In this document: positions 20,045 through 29,766 of the stretch, in pieces
Layout: each line of letters opens with the position of its first letter
Position numbering within the stretch: the first letter of the stretch is position 1
NCBI RefSeq assembly: GCF_947497275.1
Contig: NZ_CANMFS010000003.1
Location: 124,001 to 188,000 of the forward strand
Length of the DNA: 64,000 bases
Reading direction: 5' to 3'
DNA from: an uncultured Sulfitobacter sp.
GTDB lineage: Bacteria; Pseudomonadota; Alphaproteobacteria; Rhodobacterales; Rhodobacteraceae
The notes under the pieces: model-generated
Databases searched by the model: none
The model's input: only the letters and a program-made list of their open reading frames with translations
What the model was told of the DNA's origin: nothing
Program-made: the position numbers and the translations under genes

Positions 20045-21373
20045 ATGAGCCATGTTCTGCGCCGAAGCCTGACCGCCGTCCAACCGCAGATCGTCGGGGG
20101 CGAAGGCGCCTATCTGATCGACGACAGCGGCAAGCGGTATCTCGACGCCTGCGGCGGCGCGGCGGTCTCATCGCTTGGTCATGACAACGCAGCCGTGCGC
20201 AAGGCGATTTGCGATCAGGTCAACACGCTGGCTTTCGCGCACACCGGTCTGTTTACCAACCCGTGGGCAGAAGAGCTGTCGGATTATCTGGTCTCACATG
20301 CGCCGGACGGCACCGGCGAGGGACGCGTCATGTATCTGGGCAGCGGGTCGGAGGCGATGGAGGCGGCATTGAAGCTGGCCCGCCAGTATCACGTCGAGCG
20401 CGGCGAGACGGGTCGCGCCCATATCATTGCACGCGCCCCGTCGTACCATGGCAATACCCTCGGCGCGCTGGCCGTCAGCGGCCATGCAGGACGCCGCGCG
20501 CCCTTCGCACCCCTTCTTATCGAGACGCAGCACATCGATGCGACCTACAATTACCGCCTGCAGCAAGAAGATGAGAGCGACGAGGATTTCGGTCTGCGCA
20601 TGGCCGATCAGCTTGAGGCCCGGATACAGAAGCTCGGTCCGGAAACCGTCGCAGCGTTCGTTGCCGAACCGGTGGTAGGCGCGTCGTTAGGTACACAGCC
20701 CGCGCCGAAAGGTTATTTCAAGCGGATCCGTGAAATCTGTGACCGGCATGGCGTGCTCTATATCGCTGACGAAGTGATGTGCGGCATGGGGCGCACCGGC
20801 ACTCTTTTCGCGTTGGAACAAGAAGGAATCCATGCCGACATCACCACGATGGCCAAGGGGCTCGGCGCAGGTTATCAGCCGATCGCGGCCGTGATGGCCT
20901 CGCAAAAGGTCTGCGATGGCATTCTGGCAGGATCGGGAAAACTCTGGAACGGTCACACCTACATGAGCCATGCGGTCGCCACTGCCGGCGCCTTGGCTGT
21001 CATGCGCGAGATCGACGACCGCAATCTGCTGGAAGCCGTGCGCAAGCGTGGCGCGCAGCTGGAGGAACGGCTAAAAGACCGGCTGGGCCAACATGCCCAC
21101 GTCGGAGACATCCGCGGGCGTGGCCTGTTCTGGACGGCGGAATTCGTCGAGAACCGCGACACCAAAGCACCCTACGACGTTGCACGCAACATCGCGGGAA
21201 AGGTACAGCAGGCGGCGATGGAGGACGGGATGATCTGCTACCCTACCCAGGGCTGCGCCGACGGGACGTCGGGCGATCATGTTCTGCTGGCACCGTGCTT
21301 TACCTCGACCGGGGCCGAGATCGATACAATCGTGGACAAGCTTGCGGACTCGCTCGACAAGGTGGTCGGCTGA
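20045..21373 (+). CDS. Class III aminotransferase family protein
   Basis: VMYLGSGSEAMEAALKLARQYH, GVLYIADEVMCGMGRTGTLFALE, TTMAKGLGAGYQPIAAVMAS (PLP lysine). Confidence 0.9.
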   Translation: MSHVLRRSLTAVQPQIVGGEGAYLIDDSGKRYLDACGGAAVSSLGHDNAAVRKAICDQVNTLAFAHTGLFTNPWAEELSDYLVSHAPDGTGEGRVMYLGSGSEAMEAALKLARQYHVERGETGRAHIIARAPSYHGNTLGALAVSGHAGRRAPFAPLLIETQHIDATYNYRLQQEDESDEDFGLRMADQLEARIQKLGPETVAAFVAEPVVGASLGTQPAPKGYFKRIREICDRHGVLYIADEVMCGMGRTGTLFALEQEGIHADITTMAKGLGAGYQPIAAVMASQKVCDGILAGSGKLWNGHTYMSHAVATAGALAVMREIDDRNLLEAVRKRGAQLEERLKDRLGQHAHVGDIRGRGLFWTAEFVENRDTKAPYDVARNIAGKVQQAAMEDGMICYPTQGCADGTSGDHVLLAPCFTSTGAEIDTIVDKLADSLDKVVG

Positions 21374-21431
21374 CGGCCAGCTGCGCATCATGCCAACCCC
21401 TTGCTGTCGCCGACGCCGGGCGCAGGCACAT

Positions 21432-21462
21432 GAAAAGGGGCCGACACTTGCGTGCGGCCCCT
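21432..21462 (-). terminator. Intrinsic terminator downstream of hflC
   Basis: Minus strand GGGGCCGCACGCAAGTGTCGGCCCCTTTT. Confidence 0.65.
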
Positions 21463-21487
21463 GTCCTGTGATCACTCAGGTTCAAGA

Positions 21488-22387
21488 TCAGTTGTTGTTA
21501 GCCCCGGAAGCCCGGCTGCCCTGATCCGAGCGCAGGTAATCGAAGAACTCGGAATCCGGCGAAAGCACCATTGTCGAGTTCCGTCCCTTCAATGACTCTT
21601 CGTACGCCGCAAGGGAGCGGTAGAACTCGAAGAATTCGGGGTCCTGTTCGTAGGCCTGTGCAAAGATCCGGTTCCGCTCGGCGTCCGCCTCACCCTCGAT
21701 GATGCGGGCGTCGCGGTTCGCTTCGGAGAGAATTTCCTCATAGGTACGATCGGCAAGCGCCGTTACGCGCTGTGCGGCCTCGCGCCCACGGGCGCGCTCG
21801 TCCGTCGCCTCCCGATCCCGCTCCGCGATCATACGGCGCAGTGTGGCGTCGAAGTTCTGCTCCGGCAGGTTGGTCTGGCGCAGCCGCACATCCACGATCT
21901 TGAGCCCCAGGGCCGTTGCTCGCAGATCCGCACGTGTCCGGATCTGGTCCATCAGGGCCGACCGCTCGGGCGACAGGATCGTGTTCGATGTCACACCTTG
22001 CGAGCCCAGAACGGCGCGGATCTGGGATTCGAGGATACCTCCAAGATCGTTTGCGGCGCGGCTTTCACCGCCGGCACCGACAGCCTGACGGTATTGAACC
22101 ACGTCGTCGATCCGGTACAGAACGAACGCATCGACACGCAGACGACGGTCATCGGCTGGCGTCACCTCGATCACCTCGGTTTCAAGCGACAGGATCCGAT
22201 CCTCGAAACGAACGACCTCGTCGATCAGGGGCAGTTTGAACCCGATTCCGGGATCCGTCCGAACCTGTTTGATCTGGCCAAACCGCAGAACCAGCGCTTT
22301 TTCGCGTTCATCGACCACAAAAATCGACGACAGGAACGCCGCAACCAAGATGACGCCGATAGGTATCAGAAAGCTAACCTTGTTCAT
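21488..22387 (-). CDS. hflC: Protease modulator HflC
   Basis: VVDEREKALVLRFGQIKQVRTDPGIGFKLPLIDEVVRFEDRIL: SPFH/band 7; follows hflK. Confidence 0.95.
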   Translation of the reverse strand: MNKVSFLIPIGVILVAAFLSSIFVVDEREKALVLRFGQIKQVRTDPGIGFKLPLIDEVVRFEDRILSLETEVIEVTPADDRRLRVDAFVLYRIDDVVQYRQAVGAGGESRAANDLGGILESQIRAVLGSQGVTSNTILSPERSALMDQIRTRADLRATALGLKIVDVRLRQTNLPEQNFDATLRRMIAERDREATDERARGREAAQRVTALADRTYEEILSEANRDARIIEGEADAERNRIFAQAYEQDPEFFEFYRSLAAYEESLKGRNSTMVLSPDSEFFDYLRSDQGSRASGANNN

Positions 22388-23607
22388 TCGTTCGACCCTC
22401 CGGTGCGCCGCAACTCGTTCAGTGGAAGATAGGGTACGACCCCCTGCCCGCCGCTTTCGCCTTGTTGATTTTCAAGGATGATTTTATCGACATCGCCAAA
22501 GACTTTTTCCATCGTTTCGAGGTAAAGGCGTTTGCGCGTCACTTCCGGCGCTGCCTTGTACTCGGCAAGGACCGCCACGAAACGACTTGCTTCACCGATG
22601 GCACCGTTGACTTCGCGCGCGCGGTAGCCTTCGGCCGCCTCAAGCAGCTTGGCGCTTTCACCGCGCGCCTCGGCGGTCTTTTGGTTGGCGTAGGCATCGG
22701 CCTGACGTTCCAGCCGGTCGCGTTCCTGCTCGGCGGCCTGAACATCGCGGAAGGCATCGACAACCGAGACTTCTTCGGAATTGCCCTGTGCATCGGTCAC
22801 GGTAACGGTCTCCCTTGGTGGATCGACCTTGTTCACGTTGACACGCAGGATATTGATACCGGTCTCGCGGTTGTCCAGCGTGGTCTGGATCAGCCCCTTG
22901 ACCGTTTCCTCGACAAGCGCGCGATCCCGGTTGAGGATCGGCGCCAGTTCGGACTGCGCGATCACTTCGCGCATGGCGGATTCGGAAATGGCACGCACGG
23001 ACGCATCAGGGTCGCGCAGCGAGAATTTGAAATCCTGCGCGTCCTTGATGTTCCAGACCACCTGAAAATCAATGTCGACGATGTTTTCATCGGTGGTCAG
23101 CATGAGGCCTTCGTTGCCGTTGTCGCCCCGGCTGACGCCGAGCGTTTCGGTCCGGTTCGTCGTGACGTCGAACACCTCGGCAGTCACAAACGGCCACGGC
23201 GCAAAGTTCAAACCTTCGGTCCCGATGCCGGAAAATTCGCCCAGAAACAATTCAATGGATTGCTGTTCGGGCCGGACCGTGTAGGTGCTGGCGAACAGCC
23301 ATGCCGCAACGGCGACAACTGCCGCGATGCCCACGGTGCCGCGTGTCAGCATCGGGCCGCCGCCGCCGCCGCCCTGTCCGCCGCCGGTTCCATTGGACCG
23401 GCCACCGCCGCCCATCAATACACGCAACTGCTCCTGGCCGCGCTTTACCAGCTCGTCAATTTCCGGGATCGGCGGTTTGTCACCGCCCCCCCGGTTGCCA
23501 CCGCCATTGTTGCCACCGCGATTGCCCCCCTGCTTGTCGCCACCGCCCTGAGAGCCGCCGCCCGAATTTCCACCACCGCCCCACGGACCGCCTGTGTTTC
23601 CAGCCAT
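22384..23607 (-). CDS. hflK: FtsH protease activity modulator HflK
   Basis: SPFH domain (YTVRPEQQSIELFLGEFSGIGTEGLNFAPWPF) after a long Gly/Asn-rich N-terminus; 4-nt overlap with hflC. Confidence 0.95.
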   Translation of the reverse strand: MAGNTGGPWGGGGNSGGGSQGGGDKQGGNRGGNNGGGNRGGGDKPPIPEIDELVKRGQEQLRVLMGGGGRSNGTGGGQGGGGGGPMLTRGTVGIAAVVAVAAWLFASTYTVRPEQQSIELFLGEFSGIGTEGLNFAPWPFVTAEVFDVTTNRTETLGVSRGDNGNEGLMLTTDENIVDIDFQVVWNIKDAQDFKFSLRDPDASVRAISESAMREVIAQSELAPILNRDRALVEETVKGLIQTTLDNRETGINILRVNVNKVDPPRETVTVTDAQGNSEEVSVVDAFRDVQAAEQERDRLERQADAYANQKTAEARGESAKLLEAAEGYRAREVNGAIGEASRFVAVLAEYKAAPEVTRKRLYLETMEKVFGDVDKIILENQQGESGGQGVVPYLPLNELRRTGGSNE

Positions 23608-23686
23608 AAGTTATTCCCCTTTTCAGCGCCCGTTGGTCTGGGCCACCTTATCCTTGTGTCATTAACTGTGCACTTCGCTGCCTAAT

Positions 23687-25054
23687 TCAAGACGTGCGCA
23701 CTGGTGTACGCATGGTCACCAGCTCTTCCGCCATGGTCGGATGCACAGCGCAGGTTTGATCGAACTGTTCCTTTGTCGCGCCCAGCTTGATCGCGATGCC
23801 CGCCATCTGGATCATCTCGCCCGCCTGCGGTGCGACGATATGACAACCCAGAACAGTACGCGTTTCCTTCGAGACCACCAGCTTCATCAGAACGCGGTCA
23901 TCGCGGTCCGCAAACGCCGTTTGCATCGCCTTGAACGAGGTTGCGTAGATTTCAACAGGTTCTTGCGCCATCGCGTTTTCCTCGGTCATGCCGACGGATC
24001 CCATTTCAGGCTGTGTGAACACCGCAGAGGCAATAAGCGCGTGATCGACCGGTGTAGGCTCCCCGCCGAACACGGTCCGGACAAAGGCCATCCCCTCTCG
24101 GATCGCAACAGGGGTCAGGTTCACCCGGTTGGTGACGTCACCGATAGCATAGACGGACGGCACGGCGGTCTGGCTATAGTCATCGACCTTCACGGCGCCG
24201 CCGCGCGCCAGTTCTACGCCGATCTCCGCAAGCCCCATATTTTCGGTGTTCGGAGTGCGCCCCGTGGCAAAGAAAACCTGCTCGAACGTCTTTTCCTGAC
24301 CATGCGAGGACTTGACCCATATACCGCCATCGCGTTCTTCCATCTCAAGCAGGTTTGCCCCGGAGTGCATGTCGATGCCACGCGCGCGCATCTCGTCGGC
24401 GACAAAACCGCGCGCCTCGTCATCGAACCCGTTCAGGATTTGCGCGCGCCGGAACCACAGCGACACGTCGACGCCGAGGCCGTGCAGAATACAGGCGAAT
24501 TCGCACGCGATGTAGCCGCCGCCGATGATCAGCATGGATTTCGGCAGTTTCTTCAGATTGAAAATGTCGTCGGATACCAGAGCCTTTTCGGCATTCGGAA
24601 TGTCGGGGCGCCATGGTCGCCCGCCTGTTGCCACCAGAATATGCTTGGCGGTCTTTTCCTCGCCGGTCGACAGCGTGACCGTATGCGCGTCCTTGAGGGT
24701 GGCGCGGGCGTCAAACCGGTCGACGCCGGACTTGTCGAGCATGGATTTGTAGACGCCTTCGAGCCGGTCCAGTTCGCCGTTCAGCTTTTCCGAGAACGCG
24801 GGCCAATCGAACGGGCCATCGTTGACCTCCCATCCGAAGGCGCGCGCATCCTCGAACATGTCACGGTAGCCGGATGCGAACACCATCAGCTTTTTCGGGA
24901 CGCACCCCCGGATGACGCAGGTACCGCCATAGCGGTCCTCTTCGGCCAGACCCACTTTCGCGCCGTACTCACCGGCCGCGACACGTGCGGCACGCACCCC
25001 GCCGGAACCGCCCCCAATTACAAAAAGATCATAGTCAAATCCGGAATCGCTCAT
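23687..25054 (-). CDS. gor: Glutathione-disulfide reductase
   Basis: DLFVIGGGSGGVRAARVAA...YGGTCVIRGCVPKKLMVFAS redox-active CVIRGC motif. Confidence 0.95.
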   Translation of the reverse strand: MSDSGFDYDLFVIGGGSGGVRAARVAAGEYGAKVGLAEEDRYGGTCVIRGCVPKKLMVFASGYRDMFEDARAFGWEVNDGPFDWPAFSEKLNGELDRLEGVYKSMLDKSGVDRFDARATLKDAHTVTLSTGEEKTAKHILVATGGRPWRPDIPNAEKALVSDDIFNLKKLPKSMLIIGGGYIACEFACILHGLGVDVSLWFRRAQILNGFDDEARGFVADEMRARGIDMHSGANLLEMEERDGGIWVKSSHGQEKTFEQVFFATGRTPNTENMGLAEIGVELARGGAVKVDDYSQTAVPSVYAIGDVTNRVNLTPVAIREGMAFVRTVFGGEPTPVDHALIASAVFTQPEMGSVGMTEENAMAQEPVEIYATSFKAMQTAFADRDDRVLMKLVVSKETRTVLGCHIVAPQAGEMIQMAGIAIKLGATKEQFDQTCAVHPTMAEELVTMRTPVRTS

Positions 25055-25068
25055 GTAGGGTCCTTCAC

Positions 25069-25857
25069 TCAGTCGTTCAGATCGGAAAACAGATTATCAC
25101 TTTCGACGAAATCGAGCCGTTCGGTCGCAACGGTGCCTTCGTTGATGTCGCGCACTTCGACCTTGCCGTCTCCAAAACCGATGACGACCGCATCGCAAAT
25201 GTCGATGAACAGGCCGTTCTCGACGACGCCGGGCATTTGGTTGAGTACCAGCGCCAGCTGCCGCGGATTGCCGATGCGGCCGAGGTGCAGATCGAGGATG
25301 TGATTGCCCTCGTCCGTGACGAAGGGCCGGTCGCCGTTCATCCGCAGGGTCGATGAGCGGCCCAGCACATCCATCGAGATTAGCGTTTCTTCCACCAGCG
25401 CCTGCGTCGTTTGCCAGCCGAACGGGATCACTTCGACCGGCAGGGGGAACGCGCCCAGATGCTCGACTTCCTTGCCAATGTCGGCGATCACGACCATCTG
25501 GTCAGAGGCCGTCGCCACGATCTTTTCTTGCAACAACGCACCGCCGCCGCCCTTGATCAGATTGAGATCGCCGTCGAATTCGTCGGCGCCGTCAATCGTA
25601 AGATCGAGCCATTTTGCCTCGTCGAGGCTGATGACCTCGATGCCGACCTCGCGCGCAAGCTGCGCCGTGCGCGATGAGGTCGGTACGCCTTTGATCTTGA
25701 GGCCGTCGTCGCGCACCATCTCGCCCAGGCAGCGCACCAGCCAGGCAGCGGTCGAACCGGTGCCGAGACCGACGCGCATGCCGTCCTCCACAAATTCCGC
25801 CGCGCGCTTAGCGGCGACAAATTTCGCTTTGTCGATGGGCGACAGTTCTCCGGACAT
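25069..25857 (-). CDS. rpiA: Ribose-5-phosphate isomerase A
   Basis: VGLGTGSTAAWLVRCLGE, TIDGADEFDGDLNLIKGGGGALLQEKIVA; start trimmed to MSGELSPIDKAKF. Confidence 0.96.
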   Translation of the reverse strand: MSGELSPIDKAKFVAAKRAAEFVEDGMRVGLGTGSTAAWLVRCLGEMVRDDGLKIKGVPTSSRTAQLAREVGIEVISLDEAKWLDLTIDGADEFDGDLNLIKGGGGALLQEKIVATASDQMVVIADIGKEVEHLGAFPLPVEVIPFGWQTTQALVEETLISMDVLGRSSTLRMNGDRPFVTDEGNHILDLHLGRIGNPRQLALVLNQMPGVVENGLFIDICDAVVIGFGDGKVEVRDINEGTVATERLDFVESDNLFSDLND

Positions 25858-26045
25858 GGGGCAGCTCCGTTGTAATAACACGGTGCTTATAGGAAAGATG
25901 CGTCGCAGGTGCGAGCGGCAATTGTGCGTAGACCGCCGATACGCGGCAGAGGCAGTCGCGCGGTGCGCCCGCAGGGTCAGGTTTCTGCATCGTTGTGTCG
26001 TATTTCGATACCCGGACCGCCGGCCGACCGCGTAGACACGGGGGC

Positions 26046-26759
26046 ATGACGTACATTCTCCATTACGCGCCAGATAACGCATCGCTGATCGTGCGGCTCG
26101 CGCTCGAAGAACTCGGCGTGCCCTACCGCACGAAGCTGGTCGACCGGAGCCGTGCCGAGCATCGCACCGCGGCCTTCCGCGCGCTCAACGGCGCGGGGTT
26201 GATCCCGGTGCTTGAGGTCCCCGGTGGCCCCTTGTCGGAAACGGCCGCGATCCTGTTGTGGTTGGCCGACCGGCACGGCGCGCTGGCGCCGCCCCCCCGG
26301 GATGCTGCGCGGGGCGCGTTTCTCAAATGGCTGTTCTTCGCCTCGAACACGCTGCACGCCCAGCTTCGCATGATTTTCTACCCGGCCTATTACGTCGGCG
26401 ATAATCCAGCGGCACAATCGCAGCTAAGGCGCACTCTCACCCATCGTAGCATGTCTCATATGACGTTGCCCGATTCGCTTAACCTGCTGGACGCGCGGCA
26501 AGATGCGCACAGCGATGCGGACGCGCAGATGCCGGACGTGCTCGATTACTACATTGCCTGCCTGTTGCGTTGGTGTGCGCTTTATCCTGTTGGCGAAACT
26601 GACTGGTTCAACCTGAGCGAATATCCCCGCCTAGCGACCCTTACCGAAGATCTGGAGAAACGTCCCGCCACGAAGGCCGCTCAGGCCGCCGAGGGGCTTG
26701 GCGCGACGCCGTTTTCCAATCCGACACCTGCCAATCCACCGGAAGGGAGTGCCACCTGA
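26046..26759 (+). CDS. Glutathione S-transferase family protein
   Basis: MTYILHYAPDNASLIVRLALEELGVPYRTKLVDRS...NGAGLIPVLEVPGGPLSETAAILLWLADRHG. Confidence 0.88.
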   Translation: MTYILHYAPDNASLIVRLALEELGVPYRTKLVDRSRAEHRTAAFRALNGAGLIPVLEVPGGPLSETAAILLWLADRHGALAPPPRDAARGAFLKWLFFASNTLHAQLRMIFYPAYYVGDNPAAQSQLRRTLTHRSMSHMTLPDSLNLLDARQDAHSDADAQMPDVLDYYIACLLRWCALYPVGETDWFNLSEYPRLATLTEDLEKRPATKAAQAAEGLGATPFSNPTPANPPEGSAT

Positions 26760-28132
26760 TGTTCCTGTCTGTCTTCGAGATGTTCAAGGTGGGCATCGGT
26801 CCATCCTCTTCGCATACGATGGGACCGATGGTGGCCGCTGCGCGTTTTCTCGACAGGATGCGCGCCTCTCCTTTTCATGTCGCAGGTCTGCGCGCGTCGT
26901 TGCACGGCTCGCTCGCATTTACCGGCGTAGGCCACGCGACCGACCGCGCGACGATCCTCGGTCTCGCGGGGTTCACGCCGGAAAGCTACGATGCGGATCG
27001 CGCCGAAACCGCGCTGCGCGATATTGCGCAAACGCACCTCATACGAGCAGACGGTCTGCCACCGCTGCGCTTCAATCCAAAAACCGATCTTGTGTTTGAT
27101 TACGACACCGCCCTGCCCGGCCACGCCAACGGCATGATGCTGATGGCGACGGACGCGCAGGGCGACGTGACGCTGCGCGAGGTCTATTACTCCATCGGCG
27201 GCGGTTTCGTGATGACGCAGGCCGAGCTTGACGCTGGCAAGGACACCGACGAAGGCGCGCCGGTGCCGTTCCCCTTCAAAACCGCCGCCGAGATGCTCGA
27301 AATGGCGCAGATGTCGGGCAAGACCATCGCGCAGATGAAACGCGCCAACGAGGAATCGCGTGGCGGAGCAGACAGCTTGCGCAGCGGCTCGAAACGGCTT
27401 TGGCAGGTGATGAACGACTGCATCAACCGTGGTCTGGAAACCGAAGGCACCCTGCCCGGAGGTCTGAACGTGCAACGGCGGGCCAAAAAGATCCACGACG
27501 CACTGCTCGCGGAGCGCGGGCTGAACCAGCAGGCCCCGCATACGATCAACGACTGGATGAGCGTCTATGCAATGGCGGTGAACGAGGAAAATGCCGCCGG
27601 GGGACAGGTCGTCACCGCCCCCACCAATGGCGCGGCGGGGGTCATGCCCGCCACCCTGCGCTATTATCTCGATCATGTGCCCGGTGCCTCCGAGAACCGT
27701 ATCGAGGATTTCCTGCTTACCGCCGCCGCGATCGGCGGGCTGGTAAAGTTCAACGCCTCGATCTCGGGGGCCGAAGCCGGATGTCAGGCCGAGGTCGGCT
27801 CTGCCGCCGCGATGTCTGCCGCAGGGCTTTGCGCCGTAATGGGTGGCACGCCTGAACAGGTCGAGAATGCCGCCGAAATCGCATTGGAGCATCATTTAGG
27901 GATGACCTGCGATCCGGTGCGCGGGCTGGTGCAGGTGCCGTGCATCGAACGCAACGGTCTGGGTGCGATCAAGGCCGTATCGGCGGCCTCGCTCGCGCTG
28001 CGTGGTGACGGCACACATCTAGTGCCGCTGGACGCTTGCATCGAAACAATGCGCCAGACCGGTGCCGATATGAGCGCGAAATACAAGGAAACGTCGCTTG
28101 GCGGTCTGGCGGTGAACGTCCCGAACTGCTGA
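26759..28132 (+). CDS. sdaA: L-serine ammonia-lyase (iron-sulfur type)
   Basis: [69 protein letters not shown]. Confidence 0.95.
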   Translation: MFLSVFEMFKVGIGPSSSHTMGPMVAAARFLDRMRASPFHVAGLRASLHGSLAFTGVGHATDRATILGLAGFTPESYDADRAETALRDIAQTHLIRADGLPPLRFNPKTDLVFDYDTALPGHANGMMLMATDAQGDVTLREVYYSIGGGFVMTQAELDAGKDTDEGAPVPFPFKTAAEMLEMAQMSGKTIAQMKRANEESRGGADSLRSGSKRLWQVMNDCINRGLETEGTLPGGLNVQRRAKKIHDALLAERGLNQQAPHTINDWMSVYAMAVNEENAAGGQVVTAPTNGAAGVMPATLRYYLDHVPGASENRIEDFLLTAAAIGGLVKFNASISGAEAGCQAEVGSAAAMSAAGLCAVMGGTPEQVENAAEIALEHHLGMTCDPVRGLVQVPCIERNGLGAIKAVSAASLALRGDGTHLVPLDACIETMRQTGADMSAKYKETSLGGLAVNVPNC

Positions 28133-28216
28133 CGTTCCGTCAGACGGAACCTTCGGCAGGCCGCGTGGTTTTGTGGGCTAACGCAATCGAACGCAGAACT
28201 GAAACGGAGCGCCCGC

Positions 28217-28891
28217 ATGAAAATACTGATGATTCTCACATCACACGACGAACTTGGTGACACCGGCGAGAAAACCGGTTTCTGGCTCGAAGAATTCGCC
28301 GCACCCTACTACGTTCTGAAAGACGCCGGAGCCGAGCTTACACTTGCCTCCCCCAAAGGCGGTAAACCACCCCTCGATCCCAAGAGCGACACCGACGACG
28401 CCCAGACGGACGCCACGCGCAGATTCAAGGGCGACGCGGATGCGCAGCAGGCGCTGGCACACACCGAGGTGCTTTCGCAGGTCGCCGTAGAAGGCTTTGA
28501 CGCGGTCTTTTACCCCGGTGGACATGGCCCATTGTGGGATCTGGCCGAGGACAAGGACAGCATCCGTACAATCGAAACAACGCTGAAAGCCGGCAAGCCA
28601 CTCGGTGCCGTCTGCCATGCACCCGCGATCTTCAAACACACCAAAGCCGCTGACGGATCACCGCTGGTGAAAAAGAGACATGTCACCGGTTTCTCGAATT
28701 CCGAAGAAGAGGCTGTTGGTCTGAAAGATGTCGTGCCTTTTCTCGTCGAGGACATGCTCAAAGAGCATGGCGGTCACTACAAAAAGGGCGAAGACTGGGC
28801 ATCCTTCGTGCTTACGGATGGCAAGCTGGTTACCGGTCAGAATCCCGGATCGTCGGAAGAAGCAGCCAAGGCGTTGCTCGCCTTGCTCTGA
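28217..28891 (+). CDS. DJ-1/PfpI (type 1 glutamine amidotransferase-like) family protein
   Basis: MKILMILTSHDELGDTGEKTGFWLEEFAAPYYVLKDAGAELTLASPKGG...YPGGHGPLWDLAED...GAVCHAP. Confidence 0.9.
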   Translation: MKILMILTSHDELGDTGEKTGFWLEEFAAPYYVLKDAGAELTLASPKGGKPPLDPKSDTDDAQTDATRRFKGDADAQQALAHTEVLSQVAVEGFDAVFYPGGHGPLWDLAEDKDSIRTIETTLKAGKPLGAVCHAPAIFKHTKAADGSPLVKKRHVTGFSNSEEEAVGLKDVVPFLVEDMLKEHGGHYKKGEDWASFVLTDGKLVTGQNPGSSEEAAKALLALL

Positions 28892-28912
28892 GCGGGCTGT
28901 GTTGCTGAAAAT

Positions 28913-28943
28913 AGGGGCGTCGGGTCATCCGACGCCCTTTTCT
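28913..28943. terminator. Intrinsic terminator between convergent genes
   Basis: AGGGGCGTCGGGTCATCCGACGCCCTTTTCT. Confidence 0.75.
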
Positions 28944-29628
28944 ATCGGGCCGACGGCCACCGCGGCGCGCCCGATACAAGAACGTCTGCGACCTGCGCAA
29001 GATGCCGTCGCGGCAGGATCAGAAGCATACCCGCCGTTTCCATGGACAGGGTAACAGGGCCAAGCGCACGATTCGATGTGCCGACGAATGACGCCGGATC
29101 GAACACCAGACCGTCAATCGGCCATTCGAGTCCCAGGCTGCGGCCTCTGACAGGCTGCAGAGGAAACAGAGAAACAATATCACCCGCCGATGTTCCCAAA
29201 GTGATCCCGGGCGGAGACAGCAAGATAATTTCCTTGTCGGCCAATAGGATACAGGGGCGATCCGCGTGCACCAACAGGGTATGAAAAGCTGCAAGCTGGT
29301 GATCTATCCGCCCGCCACAAAAGCCCACGCCCAAAACCACCGGCGCGGACACATGACGAAGTGCCTTGTCGAAATCAATGGTTTGCTGTTCACTCACCCG
29401 GTGCTGGCGTTCAGTCGGGATACGGGCCAATGCTTCTGGGGGGGCGCTGTCCATATCTCCGATCACAGCTTCGGGCAGCAGGCCCGCCGCCTCCACCAGT
29501 TGCAGCCCGCCATCGACCGCCACCAGTTGCGGCGCGATGGTTAACGCCTCCGCAAGGTCTTGTGACGTAGCCTGCCCCCCACCGACGAGCGTAACTGGAC
29601 CGGAACTATGAACAATGGGATTCGACAT
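28942..29628 (-). CDS. Thiamine diphosphokinase
   Basis: MSNPIVHSSGPVTLVGGGQATSQDL...VAVDGGLQLVEAAGLLPEAVIGDMDSAP...QQTIDFDKALRH: TPK family. Confidence 0.85.
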   Translation of the reverse strand: MSNPIVHSSGPVTLVGGGQATSQDLAEALTIAPQLVAVDGGLQLVEAAGLLPEAVIGDMDSAPPEALARIPTERQHRVSEQQTIDFDKALRHVSAPVVLGVGFCGGRIDHQLAAFHTLLVHADRPCILLADKEIILLSPPGITLGTSAGDIVSLFPLQPVRGRSLGLEWPIDGLVFDPASFVGTSNRALGPVTLSMETAGMLLILPRRHLAQVADVLVSGAPRWPSAR

Positions 29629-29766
29629 GGCGCCTCTTTGCTCTGTTTGGAAACAAACCACAATAACGCCACAAAATGAAACCACGGCTTGCACAGTTTT
29701 GGGCCGCTTTGGACTTGGCAGACGTGGTAAACAGTCGGTCACAAAGACGCAGAGGACGAGCATCCG

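Noticed and set aside
22462-23685. 407-aa plus-strand ORF antisense to hflK
   Set aside because: Shadow ORF of hflK with GC-driven absence of stops.
23741-25303. 520-aa plus-strand ORF antisense to gor
   Set aside because: Shadow ORF; gor is unambiguous on the minus strand.
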